Source of the DNA: Culex pipiens pallens
Lineage: Eukaryota; Arthropoda; Insecta; Diptera; Culicidae
Reading direction: 5' to 3'
NCBI RefSeq assembly: GCF_016801865.2
Contig: NC_068938.1
Coordinates: forward strand, 209,649,734-209,713,733
DNA length: 64,000 bases
The notes beneath the pieces were generated by a model that was not told the origin of the DNA, searched no databases, and saw only the letters and a list, made by a program, of their open reading frames with translations. Shown here piece after piece: positions 11,608 to 24,482 of the stretch; position 1 is the stretch's first letter; each line of letters begins with the position of its first letter. The position numbers were made by a program, and so were the translations under genes.

Positions 11608-12959
11608 GGGTAATTCTCTACCAACTCACACGAAATCGGGAAAAGTTGCCCCGACCCCTCTTCGATTTGCGTGAAACTTTGTCCTAAGGGGTAACTTTTG
11701 TCCCTGATCACGAATCCGAGGTCCGTTTTTTGATATCTCGTGACGGAGGGGCGGTACGACCCCTTCCATTTTTGAACATGTGAAAAAAGAGGTGTTTTTC
11801 AATAATTTGCAGCCTGAAACGGTGATGAGATAGAAATTTGGTGTCAAAGGGACTTTTGTGTAAAATTAGACGCCCGATTTGATGGCGTACTCAGAATTCC
11901 GAAAAAACGTATTTTTCATCGAAAAAAACACTAAAAAAGTTTTAAAAATTCTCCCATTTTCCGTTACTTGACTGTAAAAAATTTTGGAACATGTCATTAT
12001 ATGGGAAATTTAATGTACTTTTCGAATCTACATTGTCCCAGAAGGGTCATTTTTTCATTTAGAACAAAATTTTTCATTTTAAAATTTCGTGTTTTTTCTA
12101 ACTTTGCAGGGTTATTTTTTAGAGTGTAACTATGTTCTACAAAGTTGTAGAGCAGACAATTACAAAAATTTTGATATATAGACATAAGGGGTTTGCTTAT
12201 AAACATCACGAGTTATCGCGATTTTACGAAAAAAAAGTTTTGAAAAAGTTGGTCGTCATCGATCATGGCCGTTCATGGTCACCCGCGACAGACACGGACG
12301 ACGAAACAAAGAGAAACGCAAAAAGTAACTTTTTCAAAACTTTTTTTCGTAAAATCGCGATAACTCGTGATGTTTATAAGCAAACCCCTTATGTCTATAT
12401 ATCAAAATTTTTGTAATTGTCTGCTCTACAACTTTGTAGAACATAGTTACACTCTAAAAAATAACCCTGCAAAGTTAGAAAAAACACGAAATTTTAAAAT
12501 GAAAAATTTTGTTCTAAATGAAAAAATGACCCTTCTGGGACAATGTAGATTCGAAAAGTACATTAAATTTCCCATATAATGACATGTTCCAAAAATTTTT
12601 ACAGTCAAGTAACGGAAAATGGGAGAATTTTTAAAACTTTTTTAGTGTTTTTTTCGATGAAAAATACGTTTTTTCGGAATTCTGAGTACGCCATCAAATC
12701 GGGCGTCTAATTTTACACAAAAGTCCCTTTGACACCAAATTTCTATCTCATCACCGTTTCAGGCTGCAAATTATTGAAAAACACCTCTTTTTTCACATGT
12801 TCAAAAATGGAAGGGGTCGTACCGCCCCTCCGTCACGAGATATCAAAAAACGGACCTCGGATTCGTGATCAGGGACAAAAGTTACCCCTTAGGACAAAGT
12901 TTCACGCAAATCGAAGAGGGGTCGGGGCAACTGCTGTGTGAGTTGGCGGAGAATTACCC
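11608..12959. mobile_element. Long palindromic (foldback) element, copy 1, with 4-bp target duplication
   Basis: The arms run 11608-12250 and 12327-12959, about 640 bases each, and are nearly perfect inverted copies around a 76-base single-copy loop (12251-12326). The ends are GGGTAATTCTC and its complement. The same 4 bases, ACAT, flank both sides (11604-11607 and 12960-12963). Short open frames appear in mirrored pairs in the two arms and are artefacts of symmetry. A second full copy (43730-45072) and a half copy (35232-35738) lie in this window. No coding capacity is visible. It inserted into the TIR element 11402-14264 and is therefore younger than it. Confidence 0.85.
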
Positions 12960-13074
12960 ACATTTCAAAAACTCTCCTAATAACAAAATTTGTTATACGT
13001 TCGGTTTACTGACTTAGAAATAAAATTACCATAAATCGCACAAATGGAAAAGTTTCTAAGTGTCCATTACACAA

Positions 13075-13620
13075 TCTGTGGGGTCCTTAAGCTAAAATTA
13101 TTCTAAAAAGTTAAAATTTTGAAAGTTGATTTTTTTAATTGTTTGATATAAGGGACTTTGCTAAAATTGGTTAGAACTATGGGTTAATTTTGACAAATTT
13201 CGCCATGGTCATTATTTTGGCCATGAAATGGGGTCCTTATGCTGAAATTATTCTAAAAAGTTAAAATTTTGAAAGCTGATTTTTTTAATTATTTAATGTA
13301 CCCCTTAAGGGACTTTGCTAAAATTGGCTAGAACTATGGGATAATTTTGACCAATTTCGTCGGGATCATTATTTTGGCCATGAAATGGGGTCCTTAAGCT
13401 AAAATTATTCTAAAAAGTTGAAATTTTGAAAGTTGATTTTTTTTAATTATTTGATATACCCCCTTAGGGAATTTGCTAAAATTTGCTAGAACTATGATAT
13501 AATTTTGACCAATTTCATCGGGGTCATTTATTTCACCATGAAATGGGGTTTCAAGCTAAAATTAATCCGATAAAATTAACTTTTGAGAGTTTTTTTTTTA
13601 ATTTTGTTATATTCCCTAAC
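13075..13620 (+). repeat. Minisatellite, about 155-bp unit, 3-4 diverged copies
   Basis: Units are marked by GGGGTCCTTAAGCTAAAATT and GAAAGTTGATTTTTTTAATT, with starts near 13080, 13230, 13388 and 13545. Each carries an ATGGTCATTATTTTGGCCAT-like inverted motif. The array is internal to the TIR element 11402-14264, so several element families in this window contain tandem arrays. Confidence 0.7.
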
Positions 13621-14264
13621 GGAATTGATTTATTTATTGAGAATTTTTGAAGTGTGAATAACAAAAACTGTTATTATTTTCACAGAGCCAGGAAGTCGGA
13701 GCTGACGTTGAAGTTCGAGCTGGAGTGAGACCTCGGAGACTGCATCGGATTCATCTAATTTTCAGCAACTTTTACTTGGAGTCGGAATCTGTGAAGTTGG
13801 GATTTTTTGGAGAGCTGAAGTCGTCGTTGACGTCATATCCTGCCCCAGAGTCGGAGTTGTCTTCAAAGTATGGATTCAAAGTCGCTTGGAGGTACCCGAC
13901 TCTGCAGCCCTGACTAGTACAGAGGAGTTATGGCAACTGCAGGTTTATTTGCAAATTACAAATAAACCAAAACAATAACTTTTTTTTGTTATGGAGACAT
14001 ACCAGTTCAATAACATTTTTTGTTATTATACTGCTCCACCTCTCCGCATAAAATAACAAATCTTGTTATTCCTTCATGATTCCTTCTGTGTTATTGGTTT
14101 GTTATTGCAATAACAACATAATAACAGTTTAAGTTATTTTTCGAACAAATCTTTGTTATTGATTTTTGTTATTTTAACAACTAATCCGATCATCCCAATA
14201 ACATATTTCGATCTTCTCACAATATCAAAAACTGACCTTCCCAAGTTATTTCCGTCTGCTCGGG

Positions 14265-15844
14265 ATATTAATAATAATAGCTAGAATATATAAAATTTTC
14301 CTCGTCAGATTATTTTTTACTTTGAATGTGATCAAACGACTGACTCTGTATCGATTTCAAATTGAACGAATAAATGCATCCAATTAGTGTGCATACAAAA
14401 TCAATTGCGCAAAAGTTACGCGTAGTATCCTGACATCCTGACCTGAACGGATATTTTATCCTTTCCACAGAAATAACAAAAAACTGGCTTTGGCATCCAC
14501 GCCACGCTGTGGCCGTAACCTCTGTGACATCCAACATATATACCGTGTGATCCTTTCCATTTCCGGTCCATAAGGCTTGGGAAAATTTATGCAAATTCCG
14601 TTATCGTACCAGAACCATGGGGGCTAGGGGAATTTGTCCTTGTTACAGTGTCAATTTGCAAAAAAACTTGTGATTTTACACATTTTTTCTCATTCATTTC
14701 ATTTTTTAGCAAGCAAACCTTTGACCATTGAATAAAAACAAGAAATTTGAAAACTTTTTCCATATAAATTCGTCCCCTTCCCTGACACGATGCCACTAGA
14801 GCCGTTCGTGGGCGGTTGTGCCACGTGTCCCCTAAAGGGGAGTGGGAGACGCGTCACTGGGTGTTGATTAAGTTTTCATGCTTGTTTATTGTTTCTCCCG
14901 GCAGTTTTTCCCGCACAGTCGAGCAACAGAAGCGCGTATTTCTCCAACAAAAGCGTTAAAAAGTTGTCTTCCAGCGAACAAAGTTTCGATTGATTCGCTC
15001 GATAGGATAATCCGGCGCAAAATTGATGACGACAGCGGGAATAATAATCCGTTTTGATGAGTTTTAATGGCTTCATTCGAGCCTGTCTGAGTGGGCAAAG
15101 TTGTTTTAAGAAACTTTTTGAAAATTTCAAATTAGGTGAATCAACGAAATTTTTCTTTTAAAAAACTCTCAAGCACAACAAAAGACCCTTCAATTATGTG
15201 AAAATTACCACCTAAGCCTTTTTAAGCTACACAAAGCAAAGCTCCGCAACGGGTTTTCCAACAAAACAGCAAAAAAAATCTTCACCTTCATCAGAGAATC
15301 TAGCAGACGACCCCCCGAATCACGTGTTTCTTTTGGCACTAGGGACCGCCGCCGTATGTCTCCTGCTAACAGGGAAAATTTAATAATCACTTCGAGGAAA
15401 TGTCTCTATCATGGCAAAAATGGCTTATACGCCTTTTTATATTTTTTTTTGTGGCCTAGTTTACTAAAATTTAAATTTTAATTTTTAATGAAGTGATTCC
15501 AAAGAAGTTTTTTCATATTAATTTTTGTTATTTTTGGTCCAATTTTATTTATTTTAGCACATTGGCACTTAAGTTAAATTGGCAAATTTGAAAAATAGGA
15601 TCATCCGGCATTTCTCAGAACAAGGCACGCCACACACATTATTTTTTTTGCATCAGGATGACCGACGTTACGGCGGAGCTGTGGAGACAGTGTTCGTACG
15701 CGCCGTGGGAATTTTCTGCTGTGGGTTGCTAAATATATCTGCTGGCACCAAGATTGTGCCCTGCCCTGTCGTATTTTGCGTGTCTAGAGCCTAATCTAAT
15801 GTTGGCAACCCTGTGGTGGACTTTGTTGGAAAGTAGCAGCAAAG
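14265..15844. other. Intergenic DNA, no supported gene
   Basis: Open frames are short and lack domains. The block 14770-14860 is GC-richer and includes the E-box-like CCACGTGTCC followed by CCCCTAAAGGGG. The block 15600-15790 is also GC-richer. These could be regulatory or unique ancestral sequence, but nothing can be assigned. Confidence 0.4.
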
Positions 15845-16167
15845 TGAAATGAAATGAAAAATGAAATGAAAAATGAAATGAAAAATGAAATGAAAAATGA
15901 AATGAAAAATGAAATGAAGAATGAAATGAAAAATGAAATGAAAAATGAAATGAAAAATGAAATGAAAAATGAAATGAAAAATGAAATGAAAAATGAAATG
16001 AAAAATGAAATGAAAAATGAAATGAAAAATGAAATGAAAAATGAAATGAAAAATGAAATGAAAAATGAAATGAAAAATGAAATGAAAAATGAAATGAAAA
16101 ATGAAATGAAAAATGAAATGAAAAATGAAATGAAAAATGAAATGAAAAATGAAATGAAAAATGAAAA
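15845..16167 (+). repeat. 12-bp microsatellite (ATGAAAAATGAA)n, about 26 copies
   Basis: This is a near-perfect 12-base repeat that itself consists of two ATGAA-like halves. One A-to-G change occurs near 15919. Because 12 is divisible by three, one frame stays open and reads MKNE repeated, which creates a 128-codon open frame. That frame has no upstream or downstream gene context and is not a protein gene. Confidence 0.95.
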
Positions 16168-17377
16168 GTTTTACGAATTTAAACTTTTTTTTACTGTTTT
16201 TCTTTCCTTCAAAAATGCAAACAAATTTTTGTTAAAATAATTTTGTGAAGAAACTACTAATTTTCAAAATTGGATCTCAAAGGGTCAACCCCACATTATA
16301 CGTATGTAGACATGCACACATCGAAAGCAAAATCCTGTAGCCAAGTCACGTCCACTGTCTACCCTAATGAAGAGGGCATTGGCGGCAAATTGGCCCATGT
16401 GTCAGCTGTTGGCCCATCTGATGGCTTTATCTTATATCGTCGTGCAGCGATCTGAAGGGGGATGAAAATAACTGAAAAACAGCAAAAGTTACATCACTGC
16501 GTTGCGCCAGGGGGGTCAACAACTTTCTCCGCACCAGCCGGTTTATTTGCGAGGAATATTCTCCCAGCAAATTGTTTCGAGTTTCAAAAGCCATCTGTAC
16601 GCCGATATTACCTTCTCTTTGAAAGAGTTTTATTTCAAGAGGATTGCGAAATTGCAACGCAGACCGTCCTGGAAGTAGGATGCCGCCCTTTCAGAATAGT
16701 CTCAAGGGTCTCTTGGCTTTTGTGGAAAAGTCAGACTCCGGGACCGGGGACTTCAAACGCAACTATTCGACGCATTTAATTTCGTTTCCTGAGAGCGGTT
16801 TTGCTTCGAGCAACAACTGCCAAGATCATAACCGCAGTTTTGTGCGAAATTATTTGTTAGGGTACTAAGGGAAATCGCTATTAAAATATTTTATCTAATA
16901 AAAGTAGCAGAAATATGTTTAATTTACTTCTAAAAAAAACAGTTTCTTACAGAAATAGCCCTTTCTCAAAATATCGAAAGCCCTATTCTTGATGTTTCCT
17001 GTGAACCATGAAAACGCTCTTGGAATAAGGAAAGCATCCAATCGAGCGAATGATTTCATTTTTTGCCCCCATCCTGTGCCCATCCAGTGTCGGATGTGTG
17101 GATACAGACATATCACGGAGTTTGACCTTGCCACTGGCGAGAAGGCACCATCAGGGAAACACACCTAGAGTGGCAATGGGAATGTCTTCCTGGGAAAGCT
17201 TTTACAAGGTGGTTAACCATTCGCAACAAAGTACACCATTGAGGGGGAGGGATTATTTTGACGAAGGAGGATCCAACACGTGTCAATGGGTTTTGCGATG
17301 TTTGGGTATTTCGGGGAGTTATTTCAGCAGAACTTTGTGTTTTCTGAAGTATGCTTCTGAAAGCATGAGAGATAACT
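16168..17377. other. Intergenic DNA, no supported gene
   Basis: Several overlapping open frames on both strands reach 60-130 codons but show no domain, no splice context and no repeat relation. The segment is less AT-rich than its neighbours, so chance frames are longer here. It is the target region of the hAT-type insertion that starts at 17386. Confidence 0.4.
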
Positions 17378-18006
17378 GTATACATCAGGGGCGCCGACTA
17401 GTCCAAAATGTTGGGGGGGCACGGTTGTTTTTCGAAATCGATAGGTAAGAGTGGCGATTAGATGTTACTGTTTCTTGTTTGTCACGAATATTAATAACTT
17501 TATTACGATGTGATACGATTTTTTTTTCATCCGGAATATTTTTTTCTAAGAAAAAAGATAATTTATTAAAACGTAATTGAGAATGTTAATTGGGGGGAAT
17601 TTTTTTTATATTTTTTAAGGTGAATTCCTTCTCTTTGTCATATTCTCACTTATTTTCTAGAAGTAACAGTCAATAATAAAAATAATCAGATATTTAGAAA
17701 TTCAACAATAAAAATATTCTAAAAATAAAAACAAAAGTAAAAAGCAGAAATTTAGAACTTCAGAAGTTTAAAAATACAAATACAGATAAAAAAACATCCA
17801 TTTTTCAAATCTGCAATTCAGAAAAAACAGATACACAAAATTCAAAATTTCAAAATTAAAAAATATTAATAGTATAAAAAAATTCTAGGGTTAAAAAACT
17901 TGTGGCTTGGAAATGTTAAGAAATCAAAAGCAAAAATTCAGAAATTTAAACAATCAGAAATTTAAAAATAACTATAAAATTCAATATTGAAAAAAAATCG
18001 AAAATT

Positions 18007-21000
18007 AAAGAATTTAAAAATTTAAGAATTTAAGAATTTAAGAACTTAAGAATTTAAGAATTTAAGAATTTAAGAATTTAAGAATTTAAGAATTTAAGAA
18101 TTTAAGAATTTAAGAATTTAAGAATTTAAGAATTTAAGAATTTAAGAATTTAAGAATTTAAGAATTTAAGAATTTAAGAATTTAAGAATTTAAGAATTTA
18201 AGAATTTAAGAATTTAAGAATTTAAGAATTTAAGAATTTAAGAATTTAAGAATTTAAGAATTTAAGAATTTAAGAATTTAAGAATTTAAGAATTTAAGAA
18301 TTTAAGAATTTAAGAATTTAAGAATTTAAGAATTTAAGAATTTAAGAATTTAAGAATTTAAGAATTTAAGAATTTAAGAATTTAAGAATTTAAGAATTTA
18401 AGAATTTAAGAATTTAAGAATTTAAGAATTTAAGAATTTAAGAATTTAAGAATTTAAGAATTTAAGAATTTAAGAATTTAAGAATTTAAGAATTTAAGAA
18501 TTTAAGAATTTAAGAATTTAAGAATTTAAGAATTTAAGAATTTAAGAATTTAAGAATTTAAGAATTTAAGAATTTAAGAATTTAAGAATTTAAGAATTTA
18601 AGAATTTAAGAATTTAAGAATTTAAGAATTTAAGAATTTAAGAATTTAAGAATTTAAGAATTTAAGAATTTAAGAATTTAAGAATTTAAGAATTTAAGAA
18701 TTTAAGAATTTAAGAATTTAAGAATTTAAGAATTTAAGAATTTAAGAATTTAAGAATTTAAGAATTTAAGAATTTAAGAATTTAAGAATTTAAGAATTTA
18801 AGAATTTAAGAATTTAAGAATTTAAGAATTTAAGAATTTAAGAATTTAAGAATTTAAGAATTTAAGAATTTAAGAATTTAAGAATTTAAGAATTTAAGAA
18901 TTTAAGAATTTAAGAATTTAAGAATTTAAGAATTTAAGAATTTAAGAATTTAAGAATTTAAGAATTTAAGAATTTAAGAATTTAAGAATTTAAGAATTTA
19001 AGAATTTAAGAATTTAAGAATTTAAGAATTTAAGAATTTAAGAATTTAAGAATTTAAGAATTTAAGAATTTAAGAATTTAAGAATTTAAGAATTTAAGAA
19101 TTTAAGAATTTAAGAATTTAAGAATTTAAGAATTTAAGAATTTAAGAATTTAAGAATTTAAGAATTTAAGAATTTAAGAATTTAAGAATTTAAGAATTTA
19201 AGAATTTAAGAATTTAAGAATTTAAGAATTTAAGAATTTAAGAATTTAAGAATTTAAGAATTTAAGAATTTAAGAATTTAAGAATTTAAGAATTTAAGAA
19301 TTTAAGAATTTAAGAATTTAAGAATTTAAGAATTTAAGAATTTAAGAATTTAAGAATTTAAGAATTTAAGAATTTAAGAATTTAAGAATTTAAGAATTTA
19401 AGAATTTAAGAATTTAAGAATTTAAGAATTTAAGAATTTAAGAATTTAAGAATTTAAGAATTTAAGAATTTAAGAATTTAAGAATTTAAGAATTTAAGAA
19501 TTTAAGAATTTAAGAATTTAAGAATTTAAGAATTTAAGAATTTAAGAATTTAAGAATTTAAGAATTTAAGAATTTAAGAATTTAAGAATTTAAGAATTTA
19601 AGAATTTAAGAATTTAAGAATTTAAGAATTTAAGAATTTAAGAATTTAAGAATTTAAGAATTTAAGAATTTAAGAATTTAAGAATTTAAGAATTTAAGAA
19701 TTTAAGAATTTAAGAATTTAAGAATTTAAGAATTTAAGAATTTAAGAATTTAAGAATTTAAGAATTTAAGAATTTAAGAATTTAAGAATTTAAGAATTTA
19801 AGAATTTAAGAATTTAAGAATTTAAGAATTTAAGAATTTAAGAATTTAAGAATTTAAGAATTTAAGAATTTAAGAATTTAAGAATTTAAGAATTTAAGAA
19901 TTTAAGAATTTAAGAATTTAAGAATTTAAGAATTTAAGAATTTAAGAATTTAAGAATTTAAGAATTTAAGAATTTAAGAATTTAAGAATTTAAGAATTTA
20001 AGAATTTAAGAATTTAAGAATTTAAGAATTTAAGAATTTAAGAATTTAAGAATTTAAGAATTTAAGAATTTAAGAATTTAAGAATTTAAGAATTTAAGAA
20101 TTTAAGAATTTAAGAATTTAAGAATTTAAGAATTTAAGAATTTAAGAATTTAAGAATTTAAGAATTTAAGAATTTAAGAATTTAAGAATTTAAGAATTTA
20201 AGAATTTAAGAATTTAAGAATTTAAGAATTTAAGAATTTAAGAATTTAAGAATTTAAGAATTTAAGAATTTAAGAATTTAAGAATTTAAGAATTTAAGAA
20301 TTTAAGAATTTAAGAATTTAAGAATTTAAGAATTTAAGAATTTAAGAATTTAAGAATTTAAGAATTTAAGAATTTAAGAATTTAAGAATTTAAGAATTTA
20401 AGAATTTAAGAATTTAAGAATTTAAGAATTTAAGAATTTAAGAATTTAAGAATTTAAGAATTTAAGAATTTAAGAATTTAAGAATTTAAGAATTTAAGAA
20501 TTTAAGAATTTAAGAATTTAAGAATTTAAGAATTTAAGAATTTAAGAATTTAAGAATTTAAGAATTTAAGAATTTAAGAATTTAAGAATTTAAGAATTTA
20601 AGAATTTAAGAATTTAAGAATTTAAGAATTTAAGAATTTAAGAATTTAAGAATTTAAGAATTTAAGAATTTAAGAATTTAAGAATTTAAGAATTTAAGAA
20701 TTTAAGAATTTAAGAATTTAAGAATTTAAGAATTTAAGAATTTAAGAATTTAAGAATTTAAGAATTTAAGAATTTAAGAATTTAAGAATTTAAGAATTTA
20801 AGAATTTAAGAATTTAAGAATTTAAGAATTTAAGAATTTAAGAATTTAAGAATTTAAGAATTTAAGAATTTAAGAATTTAAGAATTTAAGAATTTAAGAA
20901 TTTAAGAATTTAAGAATTTAAGAATTTAAGAATTTAAGAATTTAAGAATTTAAGAATTTAAGAATTTAAGAATTTAAGAATTTAAGAATTTAAGAATTTA

Positions 21001-24000
21001 AGAATTTAAGAATTTAAGAATTTAAGAATTTAAGAATTTAAGAATTTAAGAATTTAAGAATTTAAGAATTTAAGAATTTAAGAATTTAAGAATTTAAGAA
21101 TTTAAGAATTTAAGAATTTAAGAATTTAAGAATTTAAGAATTTAAGAATTTAAGAATTTAAGAATTTAAGAATTTAAGAATTTAAGAATTTAAGAATTTA
21201 AGAATTTAAGAATTTAAGAATTTAAGAATTTAAGAATTTAAGAATTTAAGAATTTAAGAATTTAAGAATTTAAGAATTTAAGAATTTAAGAATTTAAGAA
21301 TTTAAGAATTTAAGAATTTAAGAATTTAAGAATTTAAGAATTTAAGAATTTAAGAATTTAAGAATTTAAGAATTTAAGAATTTAAGAATTTAAGAATTTA
21401 AGAATTTAAGAATTTAAGAATTTAAGAATTTAAGAATTTAAGAATTTAAGAATTTAAGAATTTAAGAATTTAAGAATTTAAGAATTTAAGAATTTAAGAA
21501 TTTAAGAATTTAAGAATTTAAGAATTTAAGAATTTAAGAATTTAAGAATTTAAGAATTTAAGAATTTAAGAATTTAAGAATTTAAGAATTTAAGAATTTA
21601 AGAATTTAAGAATTTAAGAATTTAAGAATTTAAGAATTTAAGAATTTAAGAATTTAAGAATTTAAGAATTTAAGAATTTAAGAATTTAAGAATTTAAGAA
21701 TTTAAGAATTTAAGAATTTAAGAATTTAAGAATTTAAGAATTTAAGAATTTAAGAATTTAAGAATTTAAGAATTTAAGAATTTAAGAATTTAAGAATTTA
21801 AGAATTTAAGAATTTAAGAATTTAAGAATTTAAGAATTTAAGAATTTAAGAATTTAAGAATTTAAGAATTTAAGAATTTAAGAATTTAAGAATTTAAGAA
21901 TTTAAGAATTTAAGAATTTAAGAATTTAAGAATTTAAGAATTTAAGAATTTAAGAATTTAAGAATTTAAGAATTTAAGAATTTAAGAATTTAAGAATTTA
22001 AGAATTTAAGAATTTAAGAATTTAAGAATTTAAGAATTTAAGAATTTAAGAATTTAAGAATTTAAGAATTTAAGAATTTAAGAATTTAAGAATTTAAGAA
22101 TTTAAGAATTTAAGAATTTAAGAATTTAAGAATTTAAGAATTTAAGAATTTAAGAATTTAAGAATTTAAGAATTTAAGAATTTAAGAATTTAAGAATTTA
22201 AGAATTTAAGAATTTAAGAATTTAAGAATTTAAGAATTTAAGAATTTAAGAATTTAAGAATTTAAGAATTTAAGAATTTAAGAATTTAAGAATTTAAGAA
22301 TTTAAGAATTTAAGAATTTAAGAATTTAAGAATTTAAGAATTTAAGAATTTAAGAATTTAAGAATTTAAGAATTTAAGAATTTAAGAATTTAAGAATTTA
22401 AGAATTTAAGAATTTAAGAATTTAAGAATTTAAGAATTTAAGAATTTAAGAATTTAAGAATTTAAGAATTTAAGAATTTAAGAATTTAAGAATTTAAGAA
22501 TTTAAGAATTTAAGAATTTAAGAATTTAAGAATTTAAGAATTTAAGAATTTAAGAATTTAAGAATTTAAGAATTTAAGAATTTAAGAATTTAAGAATTTA
22601 AGAATTTAAGAATTTAAGAATTTAAGAATTTAAGAATTTAAGAATTTAAGAATTTAAGAATTTAAGAATTTAAGAATTTAAGAATTTAAGAATTTAAGAA
22701 TTTAAGAATTTAAGAATTTAAGAATTTAAGAATTTAAGAATTTAAGAATTTAAGAATTTAAGAATTTAAGAATTTAAGAATTTAAGAATTTAAGAATTTA
22801 AGAATTTAAGAATTTAAGAATTTAAGAATTTAAGAATTTAAGAATTTAAGAATTTAAGAATTTAAGAATTTAAGAATTTAAGAATTTAAGAATTTAAGAA
22901 TTTAAGAATTTAAGAATTTAAGAATTTAAGAATTTAAGAATTTAAGAATTTAAGAATTTAAGAATTTAAGAATTTAAGAATTTAAGAATTTAAGAATTTA
23001 AGAATTTAAGAATTTAAGAATTTAAGAATTTAAGAATTTAAGAATTTAAGAATTTAAGAATTTAAGAATTTAAGAATTTAAGAATTTAAGAATTTAAGAA
23101 TTTAAGAATTTAAGAATTTAAGAATTTAAGAATTTAAGAATTTAAGAATTTAAGAATTTAAGAATTTAAGAATTTAAGAATTTAAGAATTTAAGAATTTA
23201 AGAATTTAAGAATTTAAGAATTTAAGAATTTAAGAATTTAAGAATTTAAGAATTTAAGAATTTAAGAATTTAAGAATTTAAGAATTTAAGAATTTAAGAA
23301 TTTAAGAATTTAAGAATTTAAGAATTTAAGAATTTAAGAATTTAAGAATTTAAGAATTTAAGAATTTAAGAATTTAAGAATTTAAGAATTTAAGAATTTA
23401 AGAATTTAAGAATTTAAGAATTTAAGAATTTAAGAATTTAAGAATTTAAGAATTTAAGAATTTAAGAATTTAAGAATTTAAGAATTTAAGAATTTAAGAA
23501 TTTAAGAATTTAAGAATTTAAGAATTTAAGAATTTAAGAATTTAAGAATTTAAGAATTTAAGAATTTAAGAATTTAAGAATTTAAGAATTTAAGAATTTA
23601 AGAATTTAAGAATTTAAGAATTTAAGAATTTAAGAATTTAAGAATTTAAGAATTTAAGAATTTAAGAATTTAAGAATTTAAGAATTTAAGAATTTAAGAA
23701 TTTAAGAATTTAAGAATTTAAGAATTTAAGAATTTAAGAATTTAAGAATTTAAGAATTTAAGAATTTAAGAATTTAAGAATTTAAGAATTTAAGAATTTA
23801 AGAATTTAAGAATTTAAGAATTTAAGAATTTAAGAATTTAAGAATTTAAGAATTTAAGAATTTAAGAATTTAAGAATTTAAGAATTTAAGAATTTAAGAA
23901 TTTAAGAATTTAAGAATTTAAGAATTTAAGAATTTAAGAATTTAAGAATTTAAGAATTTAAGAATTTAAGAATTTAAGAATTTAAGAATTTAAGAATTTA

Positions 24001-24335
24001 AGAATTTAAGAATTTAAGAATTTAAGAATTTAAGAATTTAAGAATTTAAGAATTTAAGAATTTAAGAATTTAAGAATTTAAGAATTTAAGAATTTAAGAA
24101 TTTAAGAATTTAAGAATTTAAGAATTTAAGAATTTAAGAATTTAAGAATTTAAGAATTTAAGAATTTAAGAATTTAAGAATTTAAGAATTTAAGAATTTA
24201 AGAATTTAAGAATTTAAGAATTTAAGAATTTAAGAATTTAAGAATTTAAGAATTTAAGAATTTAAGAATTTAAGAATTTAAGAATTTAAGAATTTAAGAA
24301 TTTAAGAATTTAAGAATTTAAGAATTTAAGAATTT
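18007..24335 (+). repeat. Giant homogeneous 8-bp satellite (TTTAAGAA)n, about 790 copies
   Basis: The unit TTTAAGAA repeats head-to-tail for about 6.3 kb. Apart from a degenerate start (18007-18050, including one AAGAACTT variant) I see no substitution until 24335, where the array passes into TTTCAGAA and then TTTTAGAA units. Such purity implies very recent expansion or continuous homogenisation. TAA occurs in the unit, so no frame stays open. The true genomic copy number may differ, because such arrays are difficult to assemble. Confidence 0.97.
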
Positions 24336-24482
24336 CAAAATTTCAGAATTTCAGAATTTCAGAATTTCAGAATTTCAGAATTTCAGAATTTTAGAATTTC
24401 AGAATTTTAGAATTTTAGAATTTTAGAATTTCAGTATTTAATAATTGAGGAATTTAAGAATTTAAGAATTTTAGATTTTAGA
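24336..24482 (+). repeat. Variant edge of the satellite: TTTCAGAA and TTTTAGAA units
   Basis: The 8-base phase is kept but the two variable positions change from AA to CA and then TA, after which the pattern decays. TTTTAGAA is also the core unit of the second satellite at 58900-59830, so the two arrays share variants. Confidence 0.85.

Larger units (their letters stand above)
11402..14264. mobile_element. TIR element rich in TTGTTATT motifs, interrupted by a palindromic element
   Basis: The left end is CCCGGGCAGACGGTAATAAC and the right end, reverse-complemented, is CCCGAGCAGACGGAAATAAC: 18 of 20 bases match. The flanks share TATTAAT on both sides (left 11394-11400), a candidate target duplication of 7-8 bases, although its exact register is ambiguous by one base. 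The interior is full of short inverted AACAAAAATTGTTATT-like motifs. The right 290 bases closely match 32225-32508, so this is a repeated family. It encodes nothing recognisable and is non-autonomous. A younger palindromic element occupies 11608-12959. The 7-8 base duplication hints at a hAT-like transposase source, but that is inference. Confidence 0.75.

Noticed and set aside
11997..12579. Two identical 70-codon frames (MMFISKPLMSIYQ) on opposite strands
   Set aside because: They are the mirrored arms of the palindromic element; equal frames on both strands come from symmetry, not from duplicated genes.
15854..16240. 128-codon plus-strand frame reading MKNE repeated
   Set aside because: It is the 12-bp microsatellite read in frame, with no gene context.
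18007..24335. Telomere-like interpretation of the 8-bp array
   Set aside because: The unit is AT-rich without the G-clusters of telomeric repeats, and the array is interstitial and enclosed by transposon ends.
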